Below, in pieces: positions 55,515 to 63,581 of a stretch of 64,000 nucleotides of DNA (position 1 is the stretch's first letter; each line of letters begins with the position of its first letter). The notes under the pieces are model-generated. The model was not told where the DNA came from. It did no database searches and saw nothing but the letters and a program-made list of their open reading frames with translations. Made by a program: the position numbers and the translations under genes. The stretch is from Ancylobacter radicis (GTDB lineage: Bacteria > Pseudomonadota > Alphaproteobacteria > Rhizobiales > Xanthobacteraceae). The DNA is taken from the NCBI RefSeq assembly GCF_018449475.1, contig NZ_JAHCQH010000017.1, positions 1 through 64,000 of the forward strand, in the 5' to 3' direction.

Positions 55515-56669
55515 TCATTCGGCCGGCTTGGGCGAGGCGAGCGGCGCATCCGCGCCGTCCGGCGGTGGGCGCCGCTTCTCGCGCCACTCATAGAACGTGC
55601 CGACAATGCCCTTGGGCAGGAACAGGGTCACGGCGACAAACAGGCCGCCGAGCATGAACAGCCAGTAGGGTGCGAGCATGCCCGAGGTGAAGTAGGTCTT
55701 GGCGTAGTTCACCAGAACGGCGCCGAGCGCCGCGCCGACCAGCGTGCCGCGCCCGCCGACCGCCACCCAGACGATGATCTCGATCGAATTGGCCGGCGAG
55801 AACTCGGACGGATTGATGATGCCGACCTGCGGCACATAGAGCGCGCCGGCGATGCCCGCCAGCATGGCGGAGACGACGAAAGCGACCAGCTTGTAGTTCT
55901 CCGCCCGGTAGCCGGTGAAGCGGACGCGCGTCTCGGCATCGCGAATGGCGATCAGCACCTTGCCGAAATGCGAGCGCACGAGGAACCGGCACAGCACATA
56001 GCCGAGCCCCAAGGCCAGGGCGGAGAGGACGAAGAGAACAAGGCGCGTACCGTCGGACTGGATGTTGAAGCCGAGAATGTCCTTGAAGTCGGTCAGGCCG
56101 TTATTGCCGCCGAAGCCCATGTCGTTGCGGAAGAAGGCCAGCAGCAGGGCGAAAGTCATCGCCTGGGTGATGATCGACAGATAGACGCCTGTAACGCGCG
56201 AGCGAAACGCAAACCAGCCGAAGACGAGAGCAAGAATACCCGGCGCCAGCAGCACCATAAGTGCGGCGAAGGGGAACATGTCGAAGCCGTACCAGAACCA
56301 GGGTAGCTCCTTCCAGTTCAGGAACACCATGAAATCCGGCAAAATCGGGTCGCCATAGACGCCACGCGTGCCGATCTGGCGCATCAGATACATCCCCATC
56401 GCATAGCCGCCGAGTGCGAAGAACGCGCCATGGCCGAGCGAGAGAATGCCGACATAGCCCCAGATCAGATCGACCGAGAGGGCGAGCAGGGCGTAGCAGA
56501 GATATTTGCCGAGCAGCGAGACCACATAGGTCGGCACATGCAGCGCCGAATCCGGCGGCGTCATCAGGTTCAGGGCGGGCACCAGAACGGCAGCCGCCAC
56601 CAAAATCGCGAGGAAAATCATGCCGCTAGGACCAAGCAGCGCGGGTTGACGTGTATCGCTCATGCTCAT
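55515..56669 (-). CDS. urtC: Urea ABC transporter permease UrtC
   Basis: A 384-residue LivM-type inner-membrane permease with about ten hydrophobic segments. Blocks include LIWGYVGILSLGHGAFFALGG and IRDAETRVRFTGYRAENYKL. ATG 56669 overlaps the urtB stop by 4 nt (ATGA), so the permeases are coupled. Confidence 0.93.
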   Translation of the reverse strand: MSMSDTRQPALLGPSGMIFLAILVAAAVLVPALNLMTPPDSALHVPTYVVSLLGKYLCYALLALSVDLIWGYVGILSLGHGAFFALGGYAMGMYLMRQIGTRGVYGDPILPDFMVFLNWKELPWFWYGFDMFPFAALMVLLAPGILALVFGWFAFRSRVTGVYLSIITQAMTFALLLAFFRNDMGFGGNNGLTDFKDILGFNIQSDGTRLVLFVLSALALGLGYVLCRFLVRSHFGKVLIAIRDAETRVRFTGYRAENYKLVAFVVSAMLAGIAGALYVPQVGIINPSEFSPANSIEIIVWVAVGGRGTLVGAALGAVLVNYAKTYFTSGMLAPYWLFMLGGLFVAVTLFLPKGIVGTFYEWREKRRPPPDGADAPLASPKPAE

Positions 56670-58321
56670 GCTTCGATCGACCTCCCCTTGAGGGCGAAGA
56701 GGCCTCGGGGGCGTTTCTGGATGAAGAGGATGACGATCACCAGCAGGGCGATCTTGCCGAGCACCGCGCCGGCATAGGGCTCCAGCATCTTGTTGGCGAT
56801 GCCGAGCGACATGGCGCCGACCAGCGTGCCCCAGAGATTGCCGACGCCGCCGAAGACGACGACCAGGAAGCTGTCAATTATGTAGCTCTGCCCGAGGTTT
56901 GGCGACACGTTGTCGATCTGGCTCAGGGCGACACCGGCAATTCCGGCGATGCCCGAGCCGAGGCCGAAGGTCATCGCATCGACCCAATTGGTGCGGATTC
57001 CCATCGCCGCGGCCATGCGCCGGTTCTGTGTGACGGCCCGCATTTCGAGGCCGATGCGGGTGACGCGCAGTACAGTGAGGAGTGCAATGAAGACAATCAG
57101 TGCAAAAACGATGATCCACAGCCGGCCATAGGTCACCGACATGTGGCCGAGCTCGAACGAGCCGGACATCCAGCTCGGCGCCCCGACCTCGCGGTTGGTC
57201 GGCCCGAAGATGGTGCGGATCGCCTGCTGGAGGATGAGCGAGATACCCCAGGTCGCCAGCAGCGTTTCCAGCGCCCGCCCATAGAGAAAACGGATCACCG
57301 TGCGCTCGATCAGCACGCCGATCAGCCCGGTGAACAGAAAGGCGAGCGGGATGGCGATGATCAGCGACCAGTCGAACAGGCCGGGATAATTCTGCCGGAT
57401 CACCTCCTGCACCACGAAGGTGGTGTAGGCGCCGAGCATGACCATCTCGCCATGCGCCATGTTGATGACGCCCATCACGCCGAAGGTGATGGCGAGGCCG
57501 ATGGCGGCGAGCAGCAGGACGGAGCCGAGCGAGACGCCGTACCAGATATTCTGCGCGATCGCCCAGGTGGCGAGGTTGCGCTCGATGCCGGCGATGGCGT
57601 CGGTCGCCGCCTGCTTCACCTCGGGCGCCGCGCTGTCCGGCACGCCGCGCAGGATGGCCAGCGCCTCCTGATTGCCTTCGGCGGCGACCAGCTGAACGGC
57701 GGCGATGCGCTCGGCCGGGGTGATGCCCTCCTTGGCGATGAGGATGGAGGCGCGGGCCAGCACCAAGGCGGTCTTGACCTTGGGGTTGCTCTCCTTGGCG
57801 AGCGCGGTGTCGAGCGCCGGCAGCGCCGCCTCGTCGCGCGAACGGGCCACGGCGATGGCGGCGTCGATACGCTTGGCAGGATCGGGGCTGACGAGCGACA
57901 GCGCACCATTGGCCGCCTCGATGGCGCGGCGCACCCGGTTGTTGACGCGCACCGGCTTCACGGCGGGCGCCGGCGCAACGGCCTGCATCGTCAGCGGGTC
58001 GATCAGGCCGGTATCGGTGCGGATGAAGATCTGCCGGGGCGCGGTCGAGGAATAGACCAGCTTGCCATCGGCGAGCGCCGCGACGATCTGCGCGGCGGCG
58101 GGGCTGCCGCTCAGGGCCAGCGCGCCAAGCGCGGCTTCCGTGTCGGCGTAATTGTCATTGGCGAGCTGCGCCAGCGGGGCGCTGATATCCTGCGCCTGCG
58201 CGGCGCGGGACAAGGCCAGCGAGCCGGCGAGCGAGCCGGACAGCATGGCGCAGAACGCCAGGAGGGCGACAAGCAGGGCGCGGCCGGAGCCACGGAGTCG
58301 TGCGCGGGAGTTCATCATCAT
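56666..58321 (-). CDS. urtB: Urea ABC transporter permease UrtB
   Basis: A 551-residue LivH-type permease with the UrtB-specific N-terminal periplasmic domain. Residues 1-43 are a signal-like segment (ending AAQA). About 45-235 are helical repeats unlike a permease. The membrane domain begins near residue 250 (YGVSLGSVLLLAAIGLAITF) and carries FGVMGVINMAHGEMVMLGAY. Length and the N-terminal domain separate it from LivH. Three in-frame ATGs occur at the start; the first is used. Confidence 0.93.
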   Translation of the reverse strand: MMMNSRARLRGSGRALLVALLAFCAMLSGSLAGSLALSRAAQAQDISAPLAQLANDNYADTEAALGALALSGSPAAAQIVAALADGKLVYSSTAPRQIFIRTDTGLIDPLTMQAVAPAPAVKPVRVNNRVRRAIEAANGALSLVSPDPAKRIDAAIAVARSRDEAALPALDTALAKESNPKVKTALVLARASILIAKEGITPAERIAAVQLVAAEGNQEALAILRGVPDSAAPEVKQAATDAIAGIERNLATWAIAQNIWYGVSLGSVLLLAAIGLAITFGVMGVINMAHGEMVMLGAYTTFVVQEVIRQNYPGLFDWSLIIAIPLAFLFTGLIGVLIERTVIRFLYGRALETLLATWGISLILQQAIRTIFGPTNREVGAPSWMSGSFELGHMSVTYGRLWIIVFALIVFIALLTVLRVTRIGLEMRAVTQNRRMAAAMGIRTNWVDAMTFGLGSGIAGIAGVALSQIDNVSPNLGQSYIIDSFLVVVFGGVGNLWGTLVGAMSLGIANKMLEPYAGAVLGKIALLVIVILFIQKRPRGLFALKGRSIEA

Positions 58322-58344
58322 CCGTCGGTGTGCGGAGACGTAGG

Positions 58345-58465
58345 GCCGGAGCGCGCTCCGGCGGCGACGGCGGGCGGCACTGAGCTTTCCTGTCGATCAG
58401 ATGTTCGATCCGATCGGAAAGGGCACCAAGGCACCGCAGGTGCCGGCCGCCCGTGGGCGACCGGC
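58345..58465 (-). repeat. Hairpins between urtA and urtB
   Basis: The 171-nt gap contains a perfect palindrome GCCGGAGCG/CGCTCCGGC (58345-58362) and an 11-bp near-perfect stem (58442-58452 with 58455-58465). Neither has a T run on the minus strand, so they are more likely RNA-stability or attenuator elements that raise UrtA relative to the rest. Confidence 0.6.
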
Positions 58466-58492
58466 GATGCGAGGACGGTCAGGCGTTGCGGC

Positions 58493-59803
58493 TCACTGGC
58501 CGGCGCCGCCGCACTTGCCCGTCTTGACGTTGAAGTTGCCGCAGTTCAGCGGCTTGCGCCAATCCGCGATCAGGTCCTTCGACCCTTCGAGGTGGGGCGA
58601 CCACTCTTCGGCAACGATCAGGCCCGGGGTCTGCTCGACGATGTCGAACTGGCCGTCATCCTTGATCTCGCCGATCAGCACCGGCTTGGTGATGTGGTGG
58701 TTCGGCATCATCGCCGAATAGCCGCCCGAGAGGTTCGGCACGGAGACGCCGATGATCGAGTCGATCACCGCGTCCGGATCGGTGGTGCCGGCCTTCTCGA
58801 CCGCCTTGACCCACATGTTGAAGCCGATGACGGTGGCTTCCATCGGGTCATTGGTCACGCGCTTGTCGTTCTTGGTGTAGGCCTGCCACTTCTTGATGAA
58901 GTCCTTGTTCTCCGGCACGTCGACCGACTGGAAGTAGTTCCACGCGGCGAGGTGGCCGACGAGCGGCTTGGTGTCGATACCGGCGAGTTCTTCTTCACCG
59001 ACCGAGAAGGCCACGACCGGGATATCGGTCGCCTTGATGCCCTGATTGCCGAGTTCCTTGTAGAACGGCACGTTGGCGTCACCATTGATGGTGGAGACCA
59101 CCGCGGTCTTCTTGCCAGCCGAGCCGAACTTCTTGATGTCGGCGACGATGGTCTGCCAGTCGGAGTGGCCGAACGGCGTGTAGTTGATCATGATGTCCTC
59201 GGCCTTGACGCCCTTGGACTTCAGATAGGCTTCGAGGATCTTGTTGGTCGTGCGCGGATAGACATAGTCGGTGCCGGCGAGCACCCAACGCTGCACGTCC
59301 TCGTTTTCCATCAGATAATCGACGGCCGGGATCGCCTGCTGGTTCGGGGCGGCACCGGTGTAGAACACGTTGCGCTCGCTCTCCTCGCCCTCATACTGGA
59401 CGGGGTAGAACAGCAGGCCGTTCAGTTCCTTGAACACGGGCAGCACGGACTTGCGCGACACCGAGGTCCAGCAGCCGAACACGACCGCGACCTTGTCCTT
59501 GGACAGGAGTTCGCGCGCCTTCTCGGCGAACAGCGGCCAGTTGGACGCGGGATCGACGACCACAGCCTCAAGCTTCTTGCCGAGCACGCCGCCCTTGGCG
59601 TTCTGCTCCTGCACCATGAACAGCACAGTGTCCTTCAGCGTGGTCTCGCTGATGGCCATGGTGCCGGAGAGCGAATGCAGCACACCGACCTTGATGGTTT
59701 CCTGGGCGTGCGCGGGCACGCCGGCGCCGGCCAGCGCGAGGGCAGCCGCGCCGAAGGCGGCGCGACCGGCGACCCGCCGCGCCTGACTGAACAGGTTGAG
59801 CAT
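58493..59803 (-). CDS. urtA: Urea ABC transporter periplasmic binding protein UrtA
   Basis: A 436-residue urea-binding protein with a signal peptide (1-33, ending PAHA). The mature start ETIKVGVLHSLSGTMAISE is typical of UrtA, with VFGCWTSVSRKSVLPVFKE and FYPVQYEGEESERNVFYTG among the family blocks. It is the first gene of the urt-ure run. A consensus sigma-54 promoter lies 58 nt upstream. Confidence 0.95.
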   Translation of the reverse strand: MLNLFSQARRVAGRAAFGAAALALAGAGVPAHAQETIKVGVLHSLSGTMAISETTLKDTVLFMVQEQNAKGGVLGKKLEAVVVDPASNWPLFAEKARELLSKDKVAVVFGCWTSVSRKSVLPVFKELNGLLFYPVQYEGEESERNVFYTGAAPNQQAIPAVDYLMENEDVQRWVLAGTDYVYPRTTNKILEAYLKSKGVKAEDIMINYTPFGHSDWQTIVADIKKFGSAGKKTAVVSTINGDANVPFYKELGNQGIKATDIPVVAFSVGEEELAGIDTKPLVGHLAAWNYFQSVDVPENKDFIKKWQAYTKNDKRVTNDPMEATVIGFNMWVKAVEKAGTTDPDAVIDSIIGVSVPNLSGGYSAMMPNHHITKPVLIGEIKDDGQFDIVEQTPGLIVAEEWSPHLEGSKDLIADWRKPLNCGNFNVKTGKCGGAGQ

Positions 59804-59860
59804 CTTATTTCCCTTCTGGATTTCACACGCAGGACCCCCGTCCGCGTGCCGATGGGGAAG

Positions 59861-59879
59861 TTTGCAATGCCCGTGCCAA
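59861..59879 (-). promoter_or_regulatory. Sigma-54 (RpoN) promoter of urtABCDE-ure
   Basis: On the minus strand TTGGCACGGGCATTGCAAA matches the consensus TGGCACG-N4-TTGCA exactly, including GG-N10-GC. It predicts a start near 59850, leaving a ~47-nt leader before urtA. Sigma-54 promoters need an activator, and NtrC is the known one for urea and nitrogen genes. No clear NtrC palindrome was seen in the 150 nt upstream. Confidence 0.88.
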
Positions 59880-60033
59880 GTTCCGCGATGCCGCCCGGAA
59901 ACGCTGCGCAATAGTAATTCAAATTTCGATCCATCGAACTTGCCTAAGAAGCATGCAGCAGCATCATGAAATAGGCGAAGAATGTTCGACCTTTGTCTTA
60001 TGTGTATACATTTCAGGTCTACCTGCCCGCTCC

Positions 60034-61185
60034 TCAACCGTGCCGGACATCGCCAAGGCGCGCGAGGGCGAGATCGAGCGTGGCATCCGTCTTGGCAAAG
60101 CAGAAGCGGACAACACTGCGCACCGCCTCCTGCGCGTAGAAGGCCGAGACCGGGATCGCCGCCACCCCGCGCTGCGTCACCATCTGCTGGCAGAACGCCG
60201 CATCGTCGATGTTGAGGGCGAGCGGGGCCAGATCGACATTGAGGAAATAGGTCGCCGACGAGGGAAGCACGGGAAATCCCGCCTGCGAGAGCCCGAGAGC
60301 CAGCCGGTCCCGCGAACGCTGCAACTCGGCGCGGGTGTCCAGAAACCAGTCACGCGGCTTGCCCAACCCATAAGCCACGGCGTGCTGGAGGGCCGGCGGC
60401 GTGGTGAAGGTCAGGAACTGGTGCGCCTTGGACAGCACCTTCATCAGCCCCGGCGCGGCGCAGACGAAGCCGACCTTCCAGCCGGTCATGCCGAATATCT
60501 TGCCGGCCGAGCCGATCTTCACGCTGCGCTCGCGCAGGCCCGGCAGGCTGAGACAGGACTGGTGGATGTGCCCGTCAAAGATCACATGCTCCCACACCTC
60601 GTCACTTACCAGAACCGCGTCCGAGCGCCGGCAGAACGCGGCCAGCAGCTCCAGTTCCCCGCGCGAAAACACGCGGCCGGTGGGATTATGCGGGTTGTTG
60701 AACAGCACCAGCCGGGTCTTCGGCGTGAACGCCGCCGAGAGCGCCTCTTCGGTCAGTTCCCAGTAAGGCGGCGCCAGGCGGACCAGCCGCGCGACGCCGC
60801 CGGCACGCTGCACCAGCGGCAGATAGGCATCATAGAGCGGCTGGAACAGCACCACCTCGTCGCCCGGTTCGATCAGCGCCAGCAGCGCACCGGCCAGCGC
60901 CTCGGTGGCGCCGGAGGTGATCATCACCTCGGCTTCCGCGTCGAGGTCGAGCCCCTGCCAGTGGCGGTAGTGATCGGCGACGGCGTGCCGAAGCTCCGGC
61001 AGGCCCATCATGGGCGGGTACTGGTTCCAGCCATGCACCACCGCCTGCGCCGCCTTCTCGCGCACATCCAGCGGGCCGGGATCATCGGGAAAGCCCTGCC
61101 CGAGATTGACCGCCTGATGCTCGCGCGCGAGGCGCGACATGGTCTCGAACACCGTGGTCGGCAGGTTGGCGAAAAGCGTGTTCAT
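60034..61185 (-). CDS. Class I/II pyridoxal-phosphate aminotransferase (YbdL/methionine aminotransferase type)
   Basis: A 383-residue fold-type I aminotransferase. PLP lysine K229 in GSAGKIFGMTGWKVG, aspartate in VLVSDEVWEHVIFDG and the asparagine block FNNPHNPTGR. The N-terminal AVNLGQGFPDDPGP and the GWNQYPPMMGLPELR segment resemble YbdL and kynurenine/methionine aminotransferases. Substrate is therefore a bulky or sulfur amino acid, not proven. The ATG at 61185 is chosen over 39 nt of extra frame. It ends 230 nt before urtA. Confidence 0.82.
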   Translation of the reverse strand: MNTLFANLPTTVFETMSRLAREHQAVNLGQGFPDDPGPLDVREKAAQAVVHGWNQYPPMMGLPELRHAVADHYRHWQGLDLDAEAEVMITSGATEALAGALLALIEPGDEVVLFQPLYDAYLPLVQRAGGVARLVRLAPPYWELTEEALSAAFTPKTRLVLFNNPHNPTGRVFSRGELELLAAFCRRSDAVLVSDEVWEHVIFDGHIHQSCLSLPGLRERSVKIGSAGKIFGMTGWKVGFVCAAPGLMKVLSKAHQFLTFTTPPALQHAVAYGLGKPRDWFLDTRAELQRSRDRLALGLSQAGFPVLPSSATYFLNVDLAPLALNIDDAAFCQQMVTQRGVAAIPVSAFYAQEAVRSVVRFCFAKTDATLDLALARLGDVRHG

Positions 61186-61254
61186 TCCACAGTCCCGGAA
61201 CGGAAACGAAAAGCTTGGACACAAAGCGCGCGTCCTTATCGTTCCCGCCGGGAC

Positions 61255-61285
61255 AAAAGAAAAGGGGCCGCGCCGAGGGTCCCTT
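61255..61285 (-). terminator. Probable terminator after the DUF1513 gene
   Basis: On the minus strand AAGGGACC/GGCCCCTT (61278-61285 with 61262-61269, one mismatch, 8-nt loop) is followed by TTCTTTTG. It separates the iron/heme-like operon from the aminotransferase gene. Confidence 0.6.
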
Positions 61286-61333
61286 GCCGATCTCCATCCG
61301 ATCCGATCAGACGCGGGAGTTCAGCGCCTCGGT

Positions 61334-62434
61334 TCAGGCAACAAGAGCCGCGTGGTTGTCGAAGCGCAGGTTCTTCTTGACGCGGCTGACCACACCGACC
61401 GATTCCCCATCCGTCGCCAGCAGCGCGATCTCGCCAAGACCGCTTGTCGCCAGGAACTGGCCCGCCTCACGCGTCGGGGCGAGGCCGCAGCCATCCACCA
61501 GCGTCAGACCGCCGATGAAGCGTCCGTCGCGGCGCCACACCGCGACGCGGTTGCCGCGCGGGCTGGCGGCGGCGACATAGGCGCCGGAAGCGTCGAAGGC
61601 GACCGAGCCGACATAGGTGCGCAGCCCGCGCCATTCCGCGTCCGGCGCGTCGAAAGCGGTGAGCCGCGCGTCCGCCACCGCATAGAGCAGCGGGCGGGCG
61701 AGGCCGTCGGCGAGCAGGTCCTGCGCCGCGACGACGGTGAAGCCGTCCGGCGCGCGGGCGAGATGGCGCAGCGAGAGCGAGGCGAGATCCTCCTCCAGCG
61801 CCGCCACCGCGCGGGTGGCCCCGTTCAAAGGGTCGAGCCGCGCGACGCTGGCGCCGGCGATCTCCGCGCCCACGGCCTCGGGCGTGTGCGGCTCGACCCC
61901 GCCATTGGCGACGATGAGCGCGCCGCCCGCCGGCAGCAGGTCGTGCGGACCGATGCCGGACGACGTCCATTCCGCCTCGATGGCGAAGGCCGCGCCGACG
62001 ATGCGGCGGGTCACCACGCCCTGCCCGCTCGCCCGCTCGATCTCCACCGCCAGGAAGCGATCCCCACCGTCGATGAACCGGCCATGGCCGGAGAAGACGC
62101 GCCCCTCCCCCGGCTCGAAGGTCGCGAGCACCGTGCCGGCGCGGCGGTCGAACAGGATGGCGGTGGTGCCGGGCCGGCGCGCGACCGCGATGGCGGTACG
62201 CCCGTCCGGGCAGGGCTCGACCCAGTGCAGCCGCTGCCCGCCCAGCCCGACCGGCGTCGCGTTAAGGTCCGGGGACAGCACCACCGGCGCGAAGCCCTCG
62301 CCAATGCCCGCCGTGCCGACCCATTCGGCGTCGAGCTGATGATCCTGCGCATGGGCGGCGCCGCCGAACAGCACGCGCGGGGCCGCCGCGAGAGCGCCGA
62401 GCACGCTGCGACGGGAAAGTTCGAACAGGCCCAT
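61334..62434 (-). CDS. DUF1513 domain protein, Tat-exported
   Basis: A 366-residue periplasmic protein; the Tat leader has SRRSVLGAL at 7-15. The mature part has beta-propeller-like repeats (for example VAVWRRDGRFIGGLTLVDGCG and TYVGSVAFDASGAYVA). DUF1513 genes regularly follow imelysin and di-heme oxidoreductase genes in operons tied to iron acquisition; that arrangement is present here. Last gene of the operon, 10 nt after imelysin. Confidence 0.85.
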   Translation of the reverse strand: MGLFELSRRSVLGALAAAPRVLFGGAAHAQDHQLDAEWVGTAGIGEGFAPVVLSPDLNATPVGLGGQRLHWVEPCPDGRTAIAVARRPGTTAILFDRRAGTVLATFEPGEGRVFSGHGRFIDGGDRFLAVEIERASGQGVVTRRIVGAAFAIEAEWTSSGIGPHDLLPAGGALIVANGGVEPHTPEAVGAEIAGASVARLDPLNGATRAVAALEEDLASLSLRHLARAPDGFTVVAAQDLLADGLARPLLYAVADARLTAFDAPDAEWRGLRTYVGSVAFDASGAYVAAASPRGNRVAVWRRDGRFIGGLTLVDGCGLAPTREAGQFLATSGLGEIALLATDGESVGVVSRVKKNLRFDNHAALVA

Positions 62435-62444
62435 GCTCGTCTCC

Positions 62445-63569
62445 TCAGTCGCCGTCGAGCGCGTTGAAGCCGAGCGGCACGCCGAGGCCGGAGGCCAGCG
62501 GACTGGCAACGCTCGCCTGCGCCGCCTTGAAGGCGGTGATCGCGGCCTGAAGCGTCTTGCGCCCCGCGGCCGTGGTCGCCGCCTCGCCAATGTCCTCGGG
62601 CAACGCCTTCGCCGCCGCGTCGGCCCCCGCCATGGTCTTCTCGATAGTCGCGCGGCCCTTGGCGTCCAGCCCCACGGCGAGCCTGTTGGCCAGATCGTCG
62701 GCGCTGGCGATGATGGCGAGGATGGTCGCATGCGAGAGGCCGCTGCGCCGGCGGTCCGCCAGCAGCGGCTTGGCGTCGTCCGCGCTCTTGCCCAGCACCA
62801 CCAGAAGACGCTGATCCACCACGCGCTGATAGGCGCCGGCCAGATCGGTGACGATCTGGCTCAGCAGGGCCTCGGGATCCGGGAAATAGACGGCGTCGGA
62901 TTTGCCGGCCAGCAATTGCGCCAGCAACCCCGACTGCCGGTCGCCCCAGCCCTCACGCAGCTCAGCGGCGATGGTCGCGAGGTTGAGCGCGATCGCCCGG
63001 CCAAGGGCGCAGCGACGCGTTGCCTCCGCCCCAACCACCAGCGCCGCCGCCGCGCCGTCATCATAGAGGACGCGCTCCAGCGCCGGCAGGCCCTGCACCG
63101 CCGCGCTCAGACGGAAGAAGCGGTCCGGCCCCAGCCGCTCATCGGTCGCGTCGCCGATGATCTCGGCCACCGAACGGCCGACCGCGTTGCGCCGCTCCGG
63201 GAACAGGTTGAAGCGATCCGGCCGCAGCGACAGCATGACCGGGCCGAAGGTGATGAACTCGACCGAGGCCCAGGCGTCGGAGACCGCGGCGAAGCGGGTC
63301 TTGAGTTCGGCGACGCCCTCCGCTGTCGGTTTGGCGCAGAAGGTCTCCCATGCTTTTTGCTGGGATCGGGTGGCGGCGAGCAGCGCGTCATAGCGCGGCA
63401 GCAGCCATTGCTCGACCACCTCGGGCGCGGAGATGACGGCGGCATTGGCCCGGCTGACCAGCAGGCCCGAGAGCAAAGCCGTCGCGCCGGCGACGCCCGG
63501 CAGTGCTTGCGCCGCGTGACCGATCTGGCTTGCCAGCGCGAGCGCCAGCGCAAAGGGAGAACGGTTCAT
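62445..63569 (-). CDS. Imelysin (peptidase M75) family protein
   Basis: A 374-residue exported helical protein, signal peptide about 1-43 (ending SRANA). The family block is WASVEFITFGPV, where typical imelysins carry GxHxxE; the glutamate is kept but the histidine is replaced. Further blocks are GLPALERVLYDDG and CALGRAIALNLATIA. Imelysins such as IrpA take part in iron uptake; no peptidase is proven for this group. It lies between the di-heme oxidoreductase (12 nt) and DUF1513. Confidence 0.85.
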   Translation of the reverse strand: MNRSPFALALALASQIGHAAQALPGVAGATALLSGLLVSRANAAVISAPEVVEQWLLPRYDALLAATRSQQKAWETFCAKPTAEGVAELKTRFAAVSDAWASVEFITFGPVMLSLRPDRFNLFPERRNAVGRSVAEIIGDATDERLGPDRFFRLSAAVQGLPALERVLYDDGAAAALVVGAEATRRCALGRAIALNLATIAAELREGWGDRQSGLLAQLLAGKSDAVYFPDPEALLSQIVTDLAGAYQRVVDQRLLVVLGKSADDAKPLLADRRRSGLSHATILAIIASADDLANRLAVGLDAKGRATIEKTMAGADAAAKALPEDIGEAATTAAGRKTLQAAITAFKAAQASVASPLASGLGVPLGFNALDGD

Positions 63570-63581
63570 TGGCGGCCTCGG

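Noticed and set aside
56651-59914. Open frame of 1087 codons on the plus strand opposite urtB and urtA
   Set aside because: Composition is Arg/Asp/His/Gln-rich without domains and it lies exactly antisense to two well-supported urt genes. Long antisense frames are expected at this GC content.
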